This document shows, in pieces, positions 28,698 to 37,984 of a stretch of 44,329 nt of DNA. The translations under genes were made by a program, and so were the position numbers. The notes under the pieces were generated by a model. The model ran no database searches, was not told the DNA's origin, and was given only the letters and a program-made list of their open reading frames with translations. Each line of letters opens with the position of its first letter. Positions within the stretch are counted from its first letter, which is position 1. The DNA lies in the NCBI GenBank assembly GCA_021783595.1, contig JAJXTS010000004.1:1-44329 (forward strand). Reading direction: 5' to 3'. This stretch comes from Chloroflexota bacterium (lineage in GTDB: Bacteria > Chloroflexota > Limnocylindria > Limnocylindrales > CSP1-4).

Positions 28698-28734
28698 GCC
28701 TCCGCTCGACGGAGCGTCGAGACGAGTCGGAGGC
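28698..28734 (-). other. nested stem structure in the preA-NCS1 intergenic region (candidate structured RNA)
   Basis: Outer GCCTCCG/CGGAGGC (7 bp) enclosing CTCGACG-GAG-CGTCGAG (7 bp, 3-nt loop) with a 6-nt one-sided bulge. Confidence 0.35.
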
Positions 28735-28981
28735 TCGGCGGCCAGTGTCTGGTGCACCCTCACCCTTGCGCGATCGCGGACCGCGACGACTGGACGTCGC
28801 AAGTCGGCCCTGGTACCCGGCCGAGCGGCCGGGGCTGGACCTTGGCACGGGATTGTGCGCTGCTGCTGCATGGATTTCTCGGTGTTCCCGCACGGCGCGC
28901 CCGGCCACTCCGGGGCAGTGCGGCCGGGTGGCGGGACGGCCCCCCGCCGGCTGTGCGCCTGACCCGTCCCGCGTCCCCGGG

Positions 28982-30109
28982 CTAGGCGGACGCGGGCGCG
29001 GGGGCGTAGCCCTCGGCCTCCTCCTCGTGCCCGCCGTGGTAGTCGCTGCCGCTCGGGCGCCGGATGTCGCCCTGGGCCACGATCCGGTCCCGGCGGAGAC
29101 CGCGGAAGTCGTCGAGGCTGGCCCAGCCCCGGTCGGCGTGCCGGTCGAGGAAGGCGGCCATGCCCTCGGTCAGGTCCCGGATCACGTTGGGCCCGATCGC
29201 GTGGTCGAGCATCGCGGCCGTGGCCACCTGGACGGTCCCGCAGCCGAGCAGGAAGTAGTCCAGCGCCTGCGCCCAGCCGGAGATGCCCCCGATGCCCGAG
29301 AACTCGCGGTCCGGGAATGCTTTCGTCATCTCGGCCATCTTGGCCAGCGACAGCGGCAGGATGGCGGGCCCGCCCATGCCGCCGGAGGAGACGTAGCCGT
29401 CCACGTTGATCTCGAACTCGAGCGTGTCGGGGTCCACCAGCGGCAGAGCCGGGAAGGTGTTGGACGACACGATCGCGCTCGCGCCGCCGAGGAAGGTTGC
29501 CTCCGCCTCCTCGGCGATGTTCGCGGTGGCCGGGGTGAGCTTGACCCAGACCGGGACCTTCGCCACCTGCCGCACCGCCATCGTGGACGTCGAGCACAGG
29601 ACCGGGTCCTTGCCCAGGTTGGAGCCCATGTCCACCCGGTCCATGTGCGGGCAGCTGAAGTTGAGCTCGATCGCGTCGGCGCCGGCCTCCTGGACGCCAC
29701 GCGCCAGCGTCTGCCAGTGCTCGAACTCCTTGTCGTCCCCGGAGCCGGCCATGATGGAGGCCACCAGCACGCGGTCCGGCCAGTTGCGCTTGAGCCGCTC
29801 GATGCGCGGCATCCACCAGTCGAGCGACTTGTCGCTGATCAGCTCCCAGTTCCACGACGCCATCAGCGGGGCTTCGGGGCGCTTGGCCATCGACGTCCGT
29901 CCCGTCGCCGGGTCGGTGCGGAGGAACTTGGTCCGGGGACCGGCGACGTTCTCGACGGGGTGCAGGCCGATCGTCTTGGTGACGACGCCGCCCCAGCCGG
30001 CCTCGAAGGCCCGCTCGATGTTGCTCTCGGATTCCGTCGGGGGCGCCGAGGCCAGCAGGAAGGGGTTGACGAATGGGATCCCGGTGAAGCGCGTGGACAG
30101 ATCGGCCAC
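28982..30109 (-). CDS. preA: NAD-dependent dihydropyrimidine dehydrogenase subunit PreA-like
   Basis: STRFTGIPFVNPFLLASAPPTESESNIERAFEAGWGGVVTKTIGL...ELNFSCPHMDRVDMGSNLGKDP...GIGGISGWAQALDYFLLGCGTVQVATAAM; GTG start with AGGAG upstream. Confidence 0.9.
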   Translation of the reverse strand: MADLSTRFTGIPFVNPFLLASAPPTESESNIERAFEAGWGGVVTKTIGLHPVENVAGPRTKFLRTDPATGRTSMAKRPEAPLMASWNWELISDKSLDWWMPRIERLKRNWPDRVLVASIMAGSGDDKEFEHWQTLARGVQEAGADAIELNFSCPHMDRVDMGSNLGKDPVLCSTSTMAVRQVAKVPVWVKLTPATANIAEEAEATFLGGASAIVSSNTFPALPLVDPDTLEFEINVDGYVSSGGMGGPAILPLSLAKMAEMTKAFPDREFSGIGGISGWAQALDYFLLGCGTVQVATAAMLDHAIGPNVIRDLTEGMAAFLDRHADRGWASLDDFRGLRRDRIVAQGDIRRPSGSDYHGGHEEEAEGYAPAPASA

Positions 30110-30368
30110 TGGGCTCGCTCCTGAACGTGCCGCCAGTCGGGCGCGGCAACGGAAGGCGAGATGGTTGTATGCCGACTGGCCTCGCGAGTAGGGCCACTTG
30201 TCACATCGTGCCCCGTGTCGCGGAGCGTGAGCCGGCACGGGCCGCGGGCGGCGGGCCGAGGGCCGCGGGCCGAGGGCTGTCCCAACCGGCCCTCCCGGTC
30301 GGCGCGCCCCGATCGGTACACTCGGCCACGAGGCCCGCTGCGGGGCCGCAACCAGGAGGGAGCGCGCC

Positions 30369-31352
30369 ATGGAGCACCGCAGGCTCGGCAAGACCGGCCG
30401 TGCCGTCTCGGTCGTCGGCTTCGGGGCGTGGGCCATCGGCGGCGACTGGGGGTCGGTGGACGACGCGACGGCGCTCCGGGCGCTCCACGCGGCCGCCGAC
30501 GCCGGCGTCGACCTGATCGACACGGCCGACGTCTACGGCGACGGGCGGAGCGAGCGGCTGATCGGCCGGTTCCTGCGCGAGCGCCCGGGCGAGACGTTCT
30601 TCGTGGCCACCAAGATGGGCCGCCGCGCCCCGCAGCTGCCCGAGAGCTACAACCCGGACGCGTTCCGCGCCTGGAACGACCGCAGCCGCGAGAACCTGGG
30701 CGTGGACACGCTCGACCTGGTCCAGCTGCACTGCCCGCCGACGCAGGTCTACTACACGCCGGAGGTCTTCGCAGCGCTCGACGAGATGGCGGCGGAGGGG
30801 CGGATCCGCAACTACGGCGTGAGCGTGGAGAAGGTGGAGGAGGGGCTCAAGGCGCTGGAGTTCCCGGGCGTGGCGACCGTCCAGATCATCTTCAACATGC
30901 TCCGCCAGCGGCCCGCCGAGCGGTTCCTGGGCGACGCCGCGCGCCGCGGCGTGGGCGTCCTCACCCGGGTGCCCCTCGCGTCCGGCCTGCTCACCGGCAG
31001 GCTCCGGCCCGACACGGCCTTCGAGGCGACCGACCATCGCGCCTACAACCGGCAGGGCGCCGCGTTCGACGTGGGCGAGACGTTCGCGGGGGTGGACTAC
31101 GAGACGGGCCTCGAGGTGGTCGAGGCGTTGCGCGAGCTGGTCCCCGAGGGCGCCACGCTGGCCCAGGTCGCGCTGCGCTGGATCCTCATGCACGAGGGCG
31201 TGACCGCGGCGATCCCGGGTGCCAAGTCGCCGGAGCAGGCCGTCGCGAACGCCGCCGCCGCGGACCTGGCGCCGCTGCCGCCCGCGACGATGGCGCGCGT
31301 GGCGGAGCTCTACGACGCCCGGGTTCGCCCGCTGGTCCACCAGCGCTGGTAG
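30369..31352 (+). CDS. aldo/keto reductase
   Basis: MEHRRLGKTGRAVSVVGFGAWAIGGDWG...DLIDTADVYGDGRSERLIGRFL; AGGAGGGAG upstream. Confidence 0.94.
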   Translation: MEHRRLGKTGRAVSVVGFGAWAIGGDWGSVDDATALRALHAAADAGVDLIDTADVYGDGRSERLIGRFLRERPGETFFVATKMGRRAPQLPESYNPDAFRAWNDRSRENLGVDTLDLVQLHCPPTQVYYTPEVFAALDEMAAEGRIRNYGVSVEKVEEGLKALEFPGVATVQIIFNMLRQRPAERFLGDAARRGVGVLTRVPLASGLLTGRLRPDTAFEATDHRAYNRQGAAFDVGETFAGVDYETGLEVVEALRELVPEGATLAQVALRWILMHEGVTAAIPGAKSPEQAVANAAAADLAPLPPATMARVAELYDARVRPLVHQRW

Positions 31353-31377
31353 CGCGTCGGCCCGACCTCGCCGGTCG

Positions 31378-32190
31378 CTAGCGGCGGCTGCCCCTCACCG
31401 ACGAGGTCAGCTTCGACCCGTCCATCGTGACGGCCGCGCAGGCCACGTCGCGCGAGCCGGCGTCCCAGGCCACCTGCGTGGGGATCACCGGCAGGATGTC
31501 CAGCCGGGACGACGCGAAGGCGACGCCGACGTAGTCCTTGAACAGCGGCGGGCACCGCTGGCCCGCCTCGCCGGCGAGCGCGGTCTCTCCCGGGTACGCG
31601 GCGGCGTCGGCGGCCGCGTACGTCCCGACCACCTCGGCGTCGTGCGGGGCGTCGCACGCGACGGGCGTCGGCGCCCGGGTCACCAGGTCCGTGCCGGGGG
31701 TGAGGCCGGACAGGCACGTGCCCACGGTGTACGACACGCTGGCGCTGCCCATCGTCGTGAGTGCCGACCCGACCGTCGCCCATGCCCCGCCGGCGGCCAC
31801 CAGCACGGCGACCATGACCAGAGCCCGGGCCGGGGCCCGCAGGGGCGTGCGCCCGACGATCGCGTTCAGCGCCGTGGCGACCGCCCCCAGCGCGACGCCG
31901 ACCAGGCCGCCGATGACGAGCGCCAGCGGCAGGACGATCAGGGCGCGCGACCAGAGGGGCACCGGGGCCTCCAGCGGGACGTCCCAGCCGTCGGCGATCG
32001 CCCGCAGCCCGGTCCACGCCCCGGTCACGCGCAGCAGGTGCGCCTGCCCGTCCGCGCCCGGGACCTCGTAGACCCCCCGCCGGCCCGGCACGCGCTCGCC
32101 GTCCACGATCACCCGGATGCCGCCGATCGCGGTCCGCCGGATCAGGATCTCGGGCGCGTCGGAGTCGGGCAGGCGGTAGTCGAAGTCCAC
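31378..32190 (-). CDS. membrane protein with septum-formation-like C-terminal domain
   Basis: Central TM segments plus C-terminal VGTCLSGL...CDAPHDAEVVGTY pattern; GTG start after GAGG. Confidence 0.6.
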   Translation of the reverse strand: MDFDYRLPDSDAPEILIRRTAIGGIRVIVDGERVPGRRGVYEVPGADGQAHLLRVTGAWTGLRAIADGWDVPLEAPVPLWSRALIVLPLALVIGGLVGVALGAVATALNAIVGRTPLRAPARALVMVAVLVAAGGAWATVGSALTTMGSASVSYTVGTCLSGLTPGTDLVTRAPTPVACDAPHDAEVVGTYAAADAAAYPGETALAGEAGQRCPPLFKDYVGVAFASSRLDILPVIPTQVAWDAGSRDVACAAVTMDGSKLTSSVRGSRR

Positions 32191-32289
32191 GGGCGCCTCG
32201 CTGGGGCATGGGGATGCTGTCTCGGAGGATACGGCCGGTCTGATCCCGGGCGCCGGCCGGGGGCAATTCGGGCAGGGTAGAGTGGCCCC

Positions 32290-33522
32290 ATGAGCGTGAC
32301 CTTCCGCGTGCCCGGCGCGGTCCTGACCGAGCGCGAGCACCTCGTCCCCCTGGCCCACGGCGACCCGTCTCGCGGCACCATCACGGTGTTCACCCGCGAG
32401 GTGGCGGCGCCCGACGGCCTCGACCGCCCGTACCTGGTGTTCCTCCAGGGCGGCCCGGGCATGGAGGCCGCCCGGCCGACCAGCCCGCTGTCCGGCTGGA
32501 TGGCCCGTGCGGTGGCGGACTTCCGGGTCCTGCTGCTGGACCAGCGGGGCACGGGACGCTCCACGCCGGTGGGCCCGGAGCTGCCGGGCGCCTCGGCGGC
32601 GGAGCAGGCGGAGTACCTCACGCACTTCCGCGCTGACTCGATCGTGCGCGACCTGGAGCTGATCCGCGCGGAGCTGGGCGTGGGGCGCTGGAGCCTGCTG
32701 GGGCAGAGCTTCGGCGGGTTCACCTCGCTGACCTACCTCTCGATCGCGCCGGAGGGGCTGCGCGAGGCCCTGATCACCGGCGGGCTCGCGCCGATCACCA
32801 ATCGGCCGGCCGACGACGTCTACCGCGCCACGTGGATCCGCGTCCGCGAGGCGAACGAGCGCTTCCGCGCGCGCTACCCGGGCGACCGGGACCGGCTGGC
32901 GAGCATCCTCCAGCGTCTCGACGCGGAGGACGTCCGGCTGCCCAACGGGGATCGCCTCACGGCCCGTCGGTTCCGCCAGCTTGGGATGTGGCTGGGCGAC
33001 AGCGCGGGGTTCGAGAAGCTGCACCACGTGCTCGAGCTGCCGTTCGGGTCGCTCGCCTTCCTCCGCGACGTGCAGGACGCGCCCGGCTGGGAGCGCAATC
33101 CCATTTACGCCACGCTTCACGAGAGCTCCTACGCCGACGGCGGCCCGACGCGCTGGTCGGCGCACCGGCTGGCCCCGGAGGACGCGGTCTCCGGCGACCT
33201 GCTGGGCGCCGAGCACGTCTTCCCCTGGATGTGGGAGGACTACAGCGGCCTGCGCCCGCACCGCGAGGTGGCCGAGCTGCTGGCCGAGCACCCGTGGCCG
33301 CGCCTCTACGACGCAGACCGCCTGGCGCGCAACGAGGTGCCGGTGGCCGCCACGATCTACGCGGACGACGTCTACGTGGAGCGGACATTCGCCGAGGAGA
33401 CCGCGCGAGGCGTCCGGGGCCTCCGGCCCTGGGTCACCAACGAGTACGCGCACAACGGCCTGCGGGCCGACGGCGAGCGCGTCCTGGGTCGGCTGCTGGA
33501 CCTGGCGCGCGGGCGCCGATGA
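32290..33522 (+). CDS. alpha/beta-fold hydrolase, prolyl iminopeptidase-like
   Basis: FLQGGPGMEAARP, LLLDQRGTGRSTPV, SLLGQSFGGFTSLTYLS nucleophile elbow. Confidence 0.92.
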   Translation: MSVTFRVPGAVLTEREHLVPLAHGDPSRGTITVFTREVAAPDGLDRPYLVFLQGGPGMEAARPTSPLSGWMARAVADFRVLLLDQRGTGRSTPVGPELPGASAAEQAEYLTHFRADSIVRDLELIRAELGVGRWSLLGQSFGGFTSLTYLSIAPEGLREALITGGLAPITNRPADDVYRATWIRVREANERFRARYPGDRDRLASILQRLDAEDVRLPNGDRLTARRFRQLGMWLGDSAGFEKLHHVLELPFGSLAFLRDVQDAPGWERNPIYATLHESSYADGGPTRWSAHRLAPEDAVSGDLLGAEHVFPWMWEDYSGLRPHREVAELLAEHPWPRLYDADRLARNEVPVAATIYADDVYVERTFAEETARGVRGLRPWVTNEYAHNGLRADGERVLGRLLDLARGRR

Positions 33523-34796
33523 GCGGCCGGGTCGGCGCCACCGACGACCGCGGCGCCAGCCCGGGCATCGACCGCCGCGACGTCGCGCTGCTGTTCGGGA
33601 CGCGCGTCCTGCGGATGTTCGGCTACGGCTTCCTCGCGGTCGTGCTGGTCCTCTACCTCCACGCGATCGGGCTGTCCGGCGCCGAGGTGGGGCTCTTGCT
33701 CGCCCTCACGCTGCTCGGCGACGCCGGCGTGTCCCTGTGGCTGACCACGCACGCGGACCGGATCGGCCGCCGCCGCGTCCTGGTCGCCGGGGCGGTCCTG
33801 ATGCTGGGCGCGGGCGTGGCGTTTGTCGCCACCTCGCTGCTGCCCGTGCTGATCGTCGCCGCGACGCTGGGTGTGATCAGCCCGTCGGGCAACGAGGTCG
33901 GGCCGTTCCTCGCGGTGGAGCAGGCGTCGCTCTCGCAGCTGGTGGCGGACCGGGAGCGGACCGGGCTGTTCGCCTGGTACCAGCTGGCGGGGTCGTTCGC
34001 CACCGCGGCCGGGACGCTCGCCGGCGGGGCCGTTGCGCAGCTCGCCATGGCCCGCGGCGCGCAGCCGGCCGACGCGTACCGCGCGGTCATCATCGGCTAC
34101 GCGCTGGTGGGCATCGTGCTCACCGGGCTGTTCCTGCTGGTGTCGCCTCGCGTGGAGCTGCCGACCGCCAAGATCCACGACGAGACCGTGCGCGGCCGGC
34201 TGGGCCTGCACCGCTCCAGGGGCGTCGTGCTCCGGCTGTCGATGCTGTTCGCGCTCGACGCGTTCGCTGGCGGCTTCGCGATCCAGAGCTTCATCGCGTT
34301 CTGGTTCAACCAGCGCTACGGCGTGGACCCGGCGGCGCTGGGCGCGGTGCTCGCGGGGGCGAACATCCTTGCCGGCTTCTCCGCGCTGGCGGCGGGACGG
34401 CTGGCCAACCGCTTCGGCCTCGTCAACACCATGGTGTTCACCCACCTCCCGTCGAACGTGCTGCTGGCGCTGGTGCCGCTCATGCCCACGCTGCCGCTCG
34501 CGATCCTCGCCCTGTTCGCGCGTTTCGCGATCAGCCAGATGGACGTGCCGACCCGCCAGAGCTACACCATGGCGATCGTGGCGCCCGACGAGCGCTCGGC
34601 CGCGGCCGGCGTCACCGGCATCGCGCGTTCCCTGGGCGTCGCCGCCGCGCCGCTGATCGCGGGACCGCTGTTCGCGACCGCGGCCCTCGCGTCCGCGCCG
34701 TTCGTGATCTCGGGCGGCCTCAAGATCGTCTACGACCTGTTGCTGTACCGATCGTTCCGGCGCCTGCGCGCGCCCGGGGAGACGACGGTCCGCTAG
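33519..34796 (+). CDS. MFS transporter
   Basis: 12-TM-like protein, LWLTTHADRIGRRRVLVAGAVLM loop motif; ATGA overlap with upstream gene. Confidence 0.88.
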   Translation: MSGRVGATDDRGASPGIDRRDVALLFGTRVLRMFGYGFLAVVLVLYLHAIGLSGAEVGLLLALTLLGDAGVSLWLTTHADRIGRRRVLVAGAVLMLGAGVAFVATSLLPVLIVAATLGVISPSGNEVGPFLAVEQASLSQLVADRERTGLFAWYQLAGSFATAAGTLAGGAVAQLAMARGAQPADAYRAVIIGYALVGIVLTGLFLLVSPRVELPTAKIHDETVRGRLGLHRSRGVVLRLSMLFALDAFAGGFAIQSFIAFWFNQRYGVDPAALGAVLAGANILAGFSALAAGRLANRFGLVNTMVFTHLPSNVLLALVPLMPTLPLAILALFARFAISQMDVPTRQSYTMAIVAPDERSAAAGVTGIARSLGVAAAPLIAGPLFATAALASAPFVISGGLKIVYDLLLYRSFRRLRAPGETTVR

Positions 34797-34805
34797 CGCG
34801 ACTGG

Positions 34806-35609
34806 TCAGGGGGCGGCGGGCGCCGGCACGAGGAGGTGCCCGGCGACCCGGGCGGGCAGGCCCGCCGGCAGGACCGCCCCGGACGTCCCCGAGGTCGCGG
34901 CCGGCGCGGGCGAGCCCGACGGCGCGGGCGCGCCCGACGCGGCCGGCGCCGGCGTTGGGGCGCCGGACCCGACACCCGCCGACGGCGACGGGGAGGCGAA
35001 CAGGTACTGGAACTCGGGCCCGTTGTGGCAGATCCAGCAGTTGTCGCCGCGGTTGGCCATGTTTGACGGCAGGGGCGCGTGCTTGGCCGGATTGTGGCAG
35101 TCGGTGCACGCCTCGCCGGTCATGTGCTCGGGGCGCGCCGGCACCTGGCTCATGGAGGTCAGGTTGGGGTTCTCCTGGTGGCAGATCAGGCACTGGCTCG
35201 CGTGGAGGCTGGAGTGTCCGGGAGCCGTCTTCACCAGGCCCGTCGGGTTGTGGCAGGCGGTGCAGTTGGTGAACCCCTGGAGCGGGTGGCCGAGGTACGG
35301 GATCGGCTTCGTGCCCACCCCGCCGGTCGAAATCGTGTGGCAGGCCATGCAGTCGGCGTTGGGCGGCATCGCGATCCCGATCGCCGAGAGCGCCATGGCG
35401 GAGCTCGGTTGCGGCGAGCCGCTGGGACCGGCGCCGCCCCCGCCGGGGGCAGGCGTGCCGGAGGCGCCGGTGCGGAGCATGTTCGGCAGCGCGACCGTGA
35501 CCACGAACCCCCCAGACACGAGGATCGCCACCAGCAGCGCGAGAAACGCGACCGGGAAGGCGAGCCGCTCCGCGGAGCGCGGCAGGGGGCGCATCACGGG
35601 CCGCCTCAC
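34806..35609 (-). CDS. membrane-anchored pentaheme cytochrome c-like protein
   Basis: Five CxxCH motifs (CMACH, CTACH, CLICH, CTDCH, CWICH), N-terminal TM; GTGA overlap with upstream gene (alternative ATG at 35594). Confidence 0.88.
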   Translation of the reverse strand: MRRPVMRPLPRSAERLAFPVAFLALLVAILVSGGFVVTVALPNMLRTGASGTPAPGGGGAGPSGSPQPSSAMALSAIGIAMPPNADCMACHTISTGGVGTKPIPYLGHPLQGFTNCTACHNPTGLVKTAPGHSSLHASQCLICHQENPNLTSMSQVPARPEHMTGEACTDCHNPAKHAPLPSNMANRGDNCWICHNGPEFQYLFASPSPSAGVGSGAPTPAPAASGAPAPSGSPAPAATSGTSGAVLPAGLPARVAGHLLVPAPAAP

Positions 35610-36964
35610 GGGACGGCCTCCGCGGCGGCTGCGGGCGCGAGGCCCGACTCGGCCGCCGCCGGGGCCTCGGGAGCGCCGCCGCCCGCGTCCGCCTCTTCGC
35701 CGTGCTCGTGGTGCCTGAGCCACGGCCACGGCCAGAACAGGTGGACGTCGCCCTCGCCCATCGGCAGGTACCGCTCGCACAGGGAGTAGGCCATCGCCAT
35801 GAACGAGGCTGCCCCGACTAGGATCCCGATCTCGACCAGCGACGGCGTGTACGCGACGTACGGGTAGGCCACCGTGCCCGCCATCGTGGTGCGGGGCACG
35901 AACTCCCCGGCAACGACGAACAGCGACCGGTCCACGAAGATGCCGAGCAGGGCCAGCCCGGAGGCAAGGCCGGTGAAGCCGACGGTCCGCAGGCGCGGCA
36001 GGGCGAGGATGGCGAGCGGGGCCACAAGGCCGGCCGCAACCCGGAGACCCCAGAAGGCGGGTGCCAGCGGCCCGGCCACCATCGCCAGCGTGGACGGCCG
36101 GAAGCCGGCGACGTCGCTGGTTAGGCCGTCCGCGACCTGCCGGGCCAGCAGGGCGGCGACCACCAGCAGGCCGCCTGCCAGCAGCAGGCGCACCGACCCG
36201 AGCGCCACGCCGGACCGGCCCCAGTCGGCGAGGCGGAAGCGGCTGACCGCCCAGAACACGATCCCCAGCAGCGAGACCCCGCCGACGAACGCCGAGGCGA
36301 CCATCAGGATCGGCGTGAAGACCCCGGCCCAGAGCGGCTTGGCGGCGACCATGCCGAACACCGCCCCGAGCGTGGTCGGCGCCGCAATGCCGATCATCGC
36401 GGCCCCGGTGCAGGCGTACTTGTGGATGACCGGGTGGTTCGTGAACAGCGTCCACACCTCCACGATGAGGACCACCAGGTACCCGCCGTAGAAGACGCCC
36501 ATCCACCACATGGGCGAGCTGGGCGAGATCACCAGCACGGCCCCGAAGACCATCCGGACGGGGTACTGCAGCTCGAGCGCGATGACCCCGAAGGCCGTGG
36601 ACAGCGAGAGGATCGCGAGGATCGCGTGGCGCTTCTCGAGGGGGAGGAAGCGCTCGATGCCGAACACCGTGCCCAGCGAGGACGCCAGGCACAGGCCGCT
36701 GGTCATGATGGCGAAGAAGACATAGCCGACGATGAGCATGCCCCACTCGATCGACGGCGACGTGCCCATGACCTCCCAGCCCGGCGGCAGGGCGAGGATC
36801 GCGGTCACCGCGCCGATCGCGAGACCGGCCAGGAGCAGCGCATACCAGACCCGGGTGGCGAGGGGCATGGCGCTGACTTCCCGCGCCAGCGCGGCGCGGA
36901 TCGCGCGGGGGCTGGCGGGGAGGGCCAGCCTGCCGACGTGGAGCGTGCTGTCCACGACCTGCAT
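35606..36964 (-). CDS. NrfD/PsrC-family polytopic quinone-interacting membrane subunit
   Basis: TSPSIEWGMLIVGYVFFAIMTSGLCLASSLGTVFGIERFLPLEKRHAILAI and repeated TM segments; operon with FeS and cytochrome genes. Confidence 0.9.
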   Translation of the reverse strand: MQVVDSTLHVGRLALPASPRAIRAALAREVSAMPLATRVWYALLLAGLAIGAVTAILALPPGWEVMGTSPSIEWGMLIVGYVFFAIMTSGLCLASSLGTVFGIERFLPLEKRHAILAILSLSTAFGVIALELQYPVRMVFGAVLVISPSSPMWWMGVFYGGYLVVLIVEVWTLFTNHPVIHKYACTGAAMIGIAAPTTLGAVFGMVAAKPLWAGVFTPILMVASAFVGGVSLLGIVFWAVSRFRLADWGRSGVALGSVRLLLAGGLLVVAALLARQVADGLTSDVAGFRPSTLAMVAGPLAPAFWGLRVAAGLVAPLAILALPRLRTVGFTGLASGLALLGIFVDRSLFVVAGEFVPRTTMAGTVAYPYVAYTPSLVEIGILVGAASFMAMAYSLCERYLPMGEGDVHLFWPWPWLRHHEHGEEADAGGGAPEAPAAAESGLAPAAAAEAVP

Positions 36965-36967
36965 CGC

Positions 36968-37984
36968 TCAGGACTCCTGGAGGGCGGGCCCGAGGTACAG
37001 CGCGCGGGGCTGCGTGCCGTACTCGGGGTGGAGGGGACGCGCTCCGGCGGCCAGCGCCGCCGTGCGGATGTCGTCATTGGGGTCGTTGGCGTTGCCGAAG
37101 CGCCGGGCGCCGACCGGGCAGATCTCCACGCAGGCGGGTTGCTGCCCCTTGCTGATCCGCTGGTAGCACCAGGTGCACTTGTCGGCGACCCCCGGCGTGC
37201 CAGCCGGCGTGTCCTCGCCGGCCGGCGTGATGTAGCGGGCGCCGTAGGGGCACGCCACCACGCAGTAGCCGCAGCCGATGCACCTGCGGGCGTCCACCAG
37301 GACGATGCCGTCCTGGGTCGTGTAGGTGGCGCTGACCGGGCAGACCGAGGTGCACGGGCTGTCCGCGCACTGCATGCACAGCCGCGGCTGGAAGTAGGCG
37401 GACTTGACGGTCTTGCCCCCCGCGCCCGGTGCCGTCGAGGTGGGCGGGAAGCCGTTGATGCCGGCGTCGGGCGAGTCCACGTAGACCGTGCCGTCGGTCA
37501 TCGTCACATGCCGCTCCACCCACGTCCGCGTGAACGCGGCGGACTCGGGCACGTGGTTCTCCTCCTTGCAGGCGACCACGCACAGCCCGCAGCCGATGCA
37601 CTTGGAGGTGTCCACCACGAACGTCCACGCCTTGGTGGCCGGGTCGTAGTTGGGGACCAGCGGCGAGACCTGGTCCCCGGCGCTCGCGAACACCGGGAAC
37701 AGCTGCCCGAGGACCGCGGCCCCCGCCACCCCGCCCGCCAGCGCCAGCCCGAAGCCGAGGAAGGCGCGCCGGGACAGGGAGGCCTGCCGGATGGCCGGGG
37801 CGATGGCCTCGAGCGGGACGAGGACGGCGTCGGCCGGGGCCTCGCCCGCCGTCGCGGCGGCCCGCCCGGGCGCGGTGGCACCTGCCACGGCCGGCTCCGC
37901 AGGGGGCGCTGACGGCTCGCCGACTGCCGGCTGCGGCTGGTCGAGCGGCTCGAGGCGGTCGAGGGGCTCCGACGGCTCGGTCAC
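36968..37984 (-). CDS. 4x[4Fe-4S] ferredoxin-type electron-transfer subunit (NrfC/HybA/DmsB-like) with Tat-like signal
   Basis: Four Cys clusters (CIGCGLCVVAC, CMQCADSPCTSVC, CIGCGYCVVAC, CTWC-N11-CVEIC); SRRAFLGFGLALAGG; GTGA overlap with upstream gene. Confidence 0.92.
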   Translation of the reverse strand: MTEPSEPLDRLEPLDQPQPAVGEPSAPPAEPAVAGATAPGRAAATAGEAPADAVLVPLEAIAPAIRQASLSRRAFLGFGLALAGGVAGAAVLGQLFPVFASAGDQVSPLVPNYDPATKAWTFVVDTSKCIGCGLCVVACKEENHVPESAAFTRTWVERHVTMTDGTVYVDSPDAGINGFPPTSTAPGAGGKTVKSAYFQPRLCMQCADSPCTSVCPVSATYTTQDGIVLVDARRCIGCGYCVVACPYGARYITPAGEDTPAGTPGVADKCTWCYQRISKGQQPACVEICPVGARRFGNANDPNDDIRTAALAAGARPLHPEYGTQPRALYLGPALQES

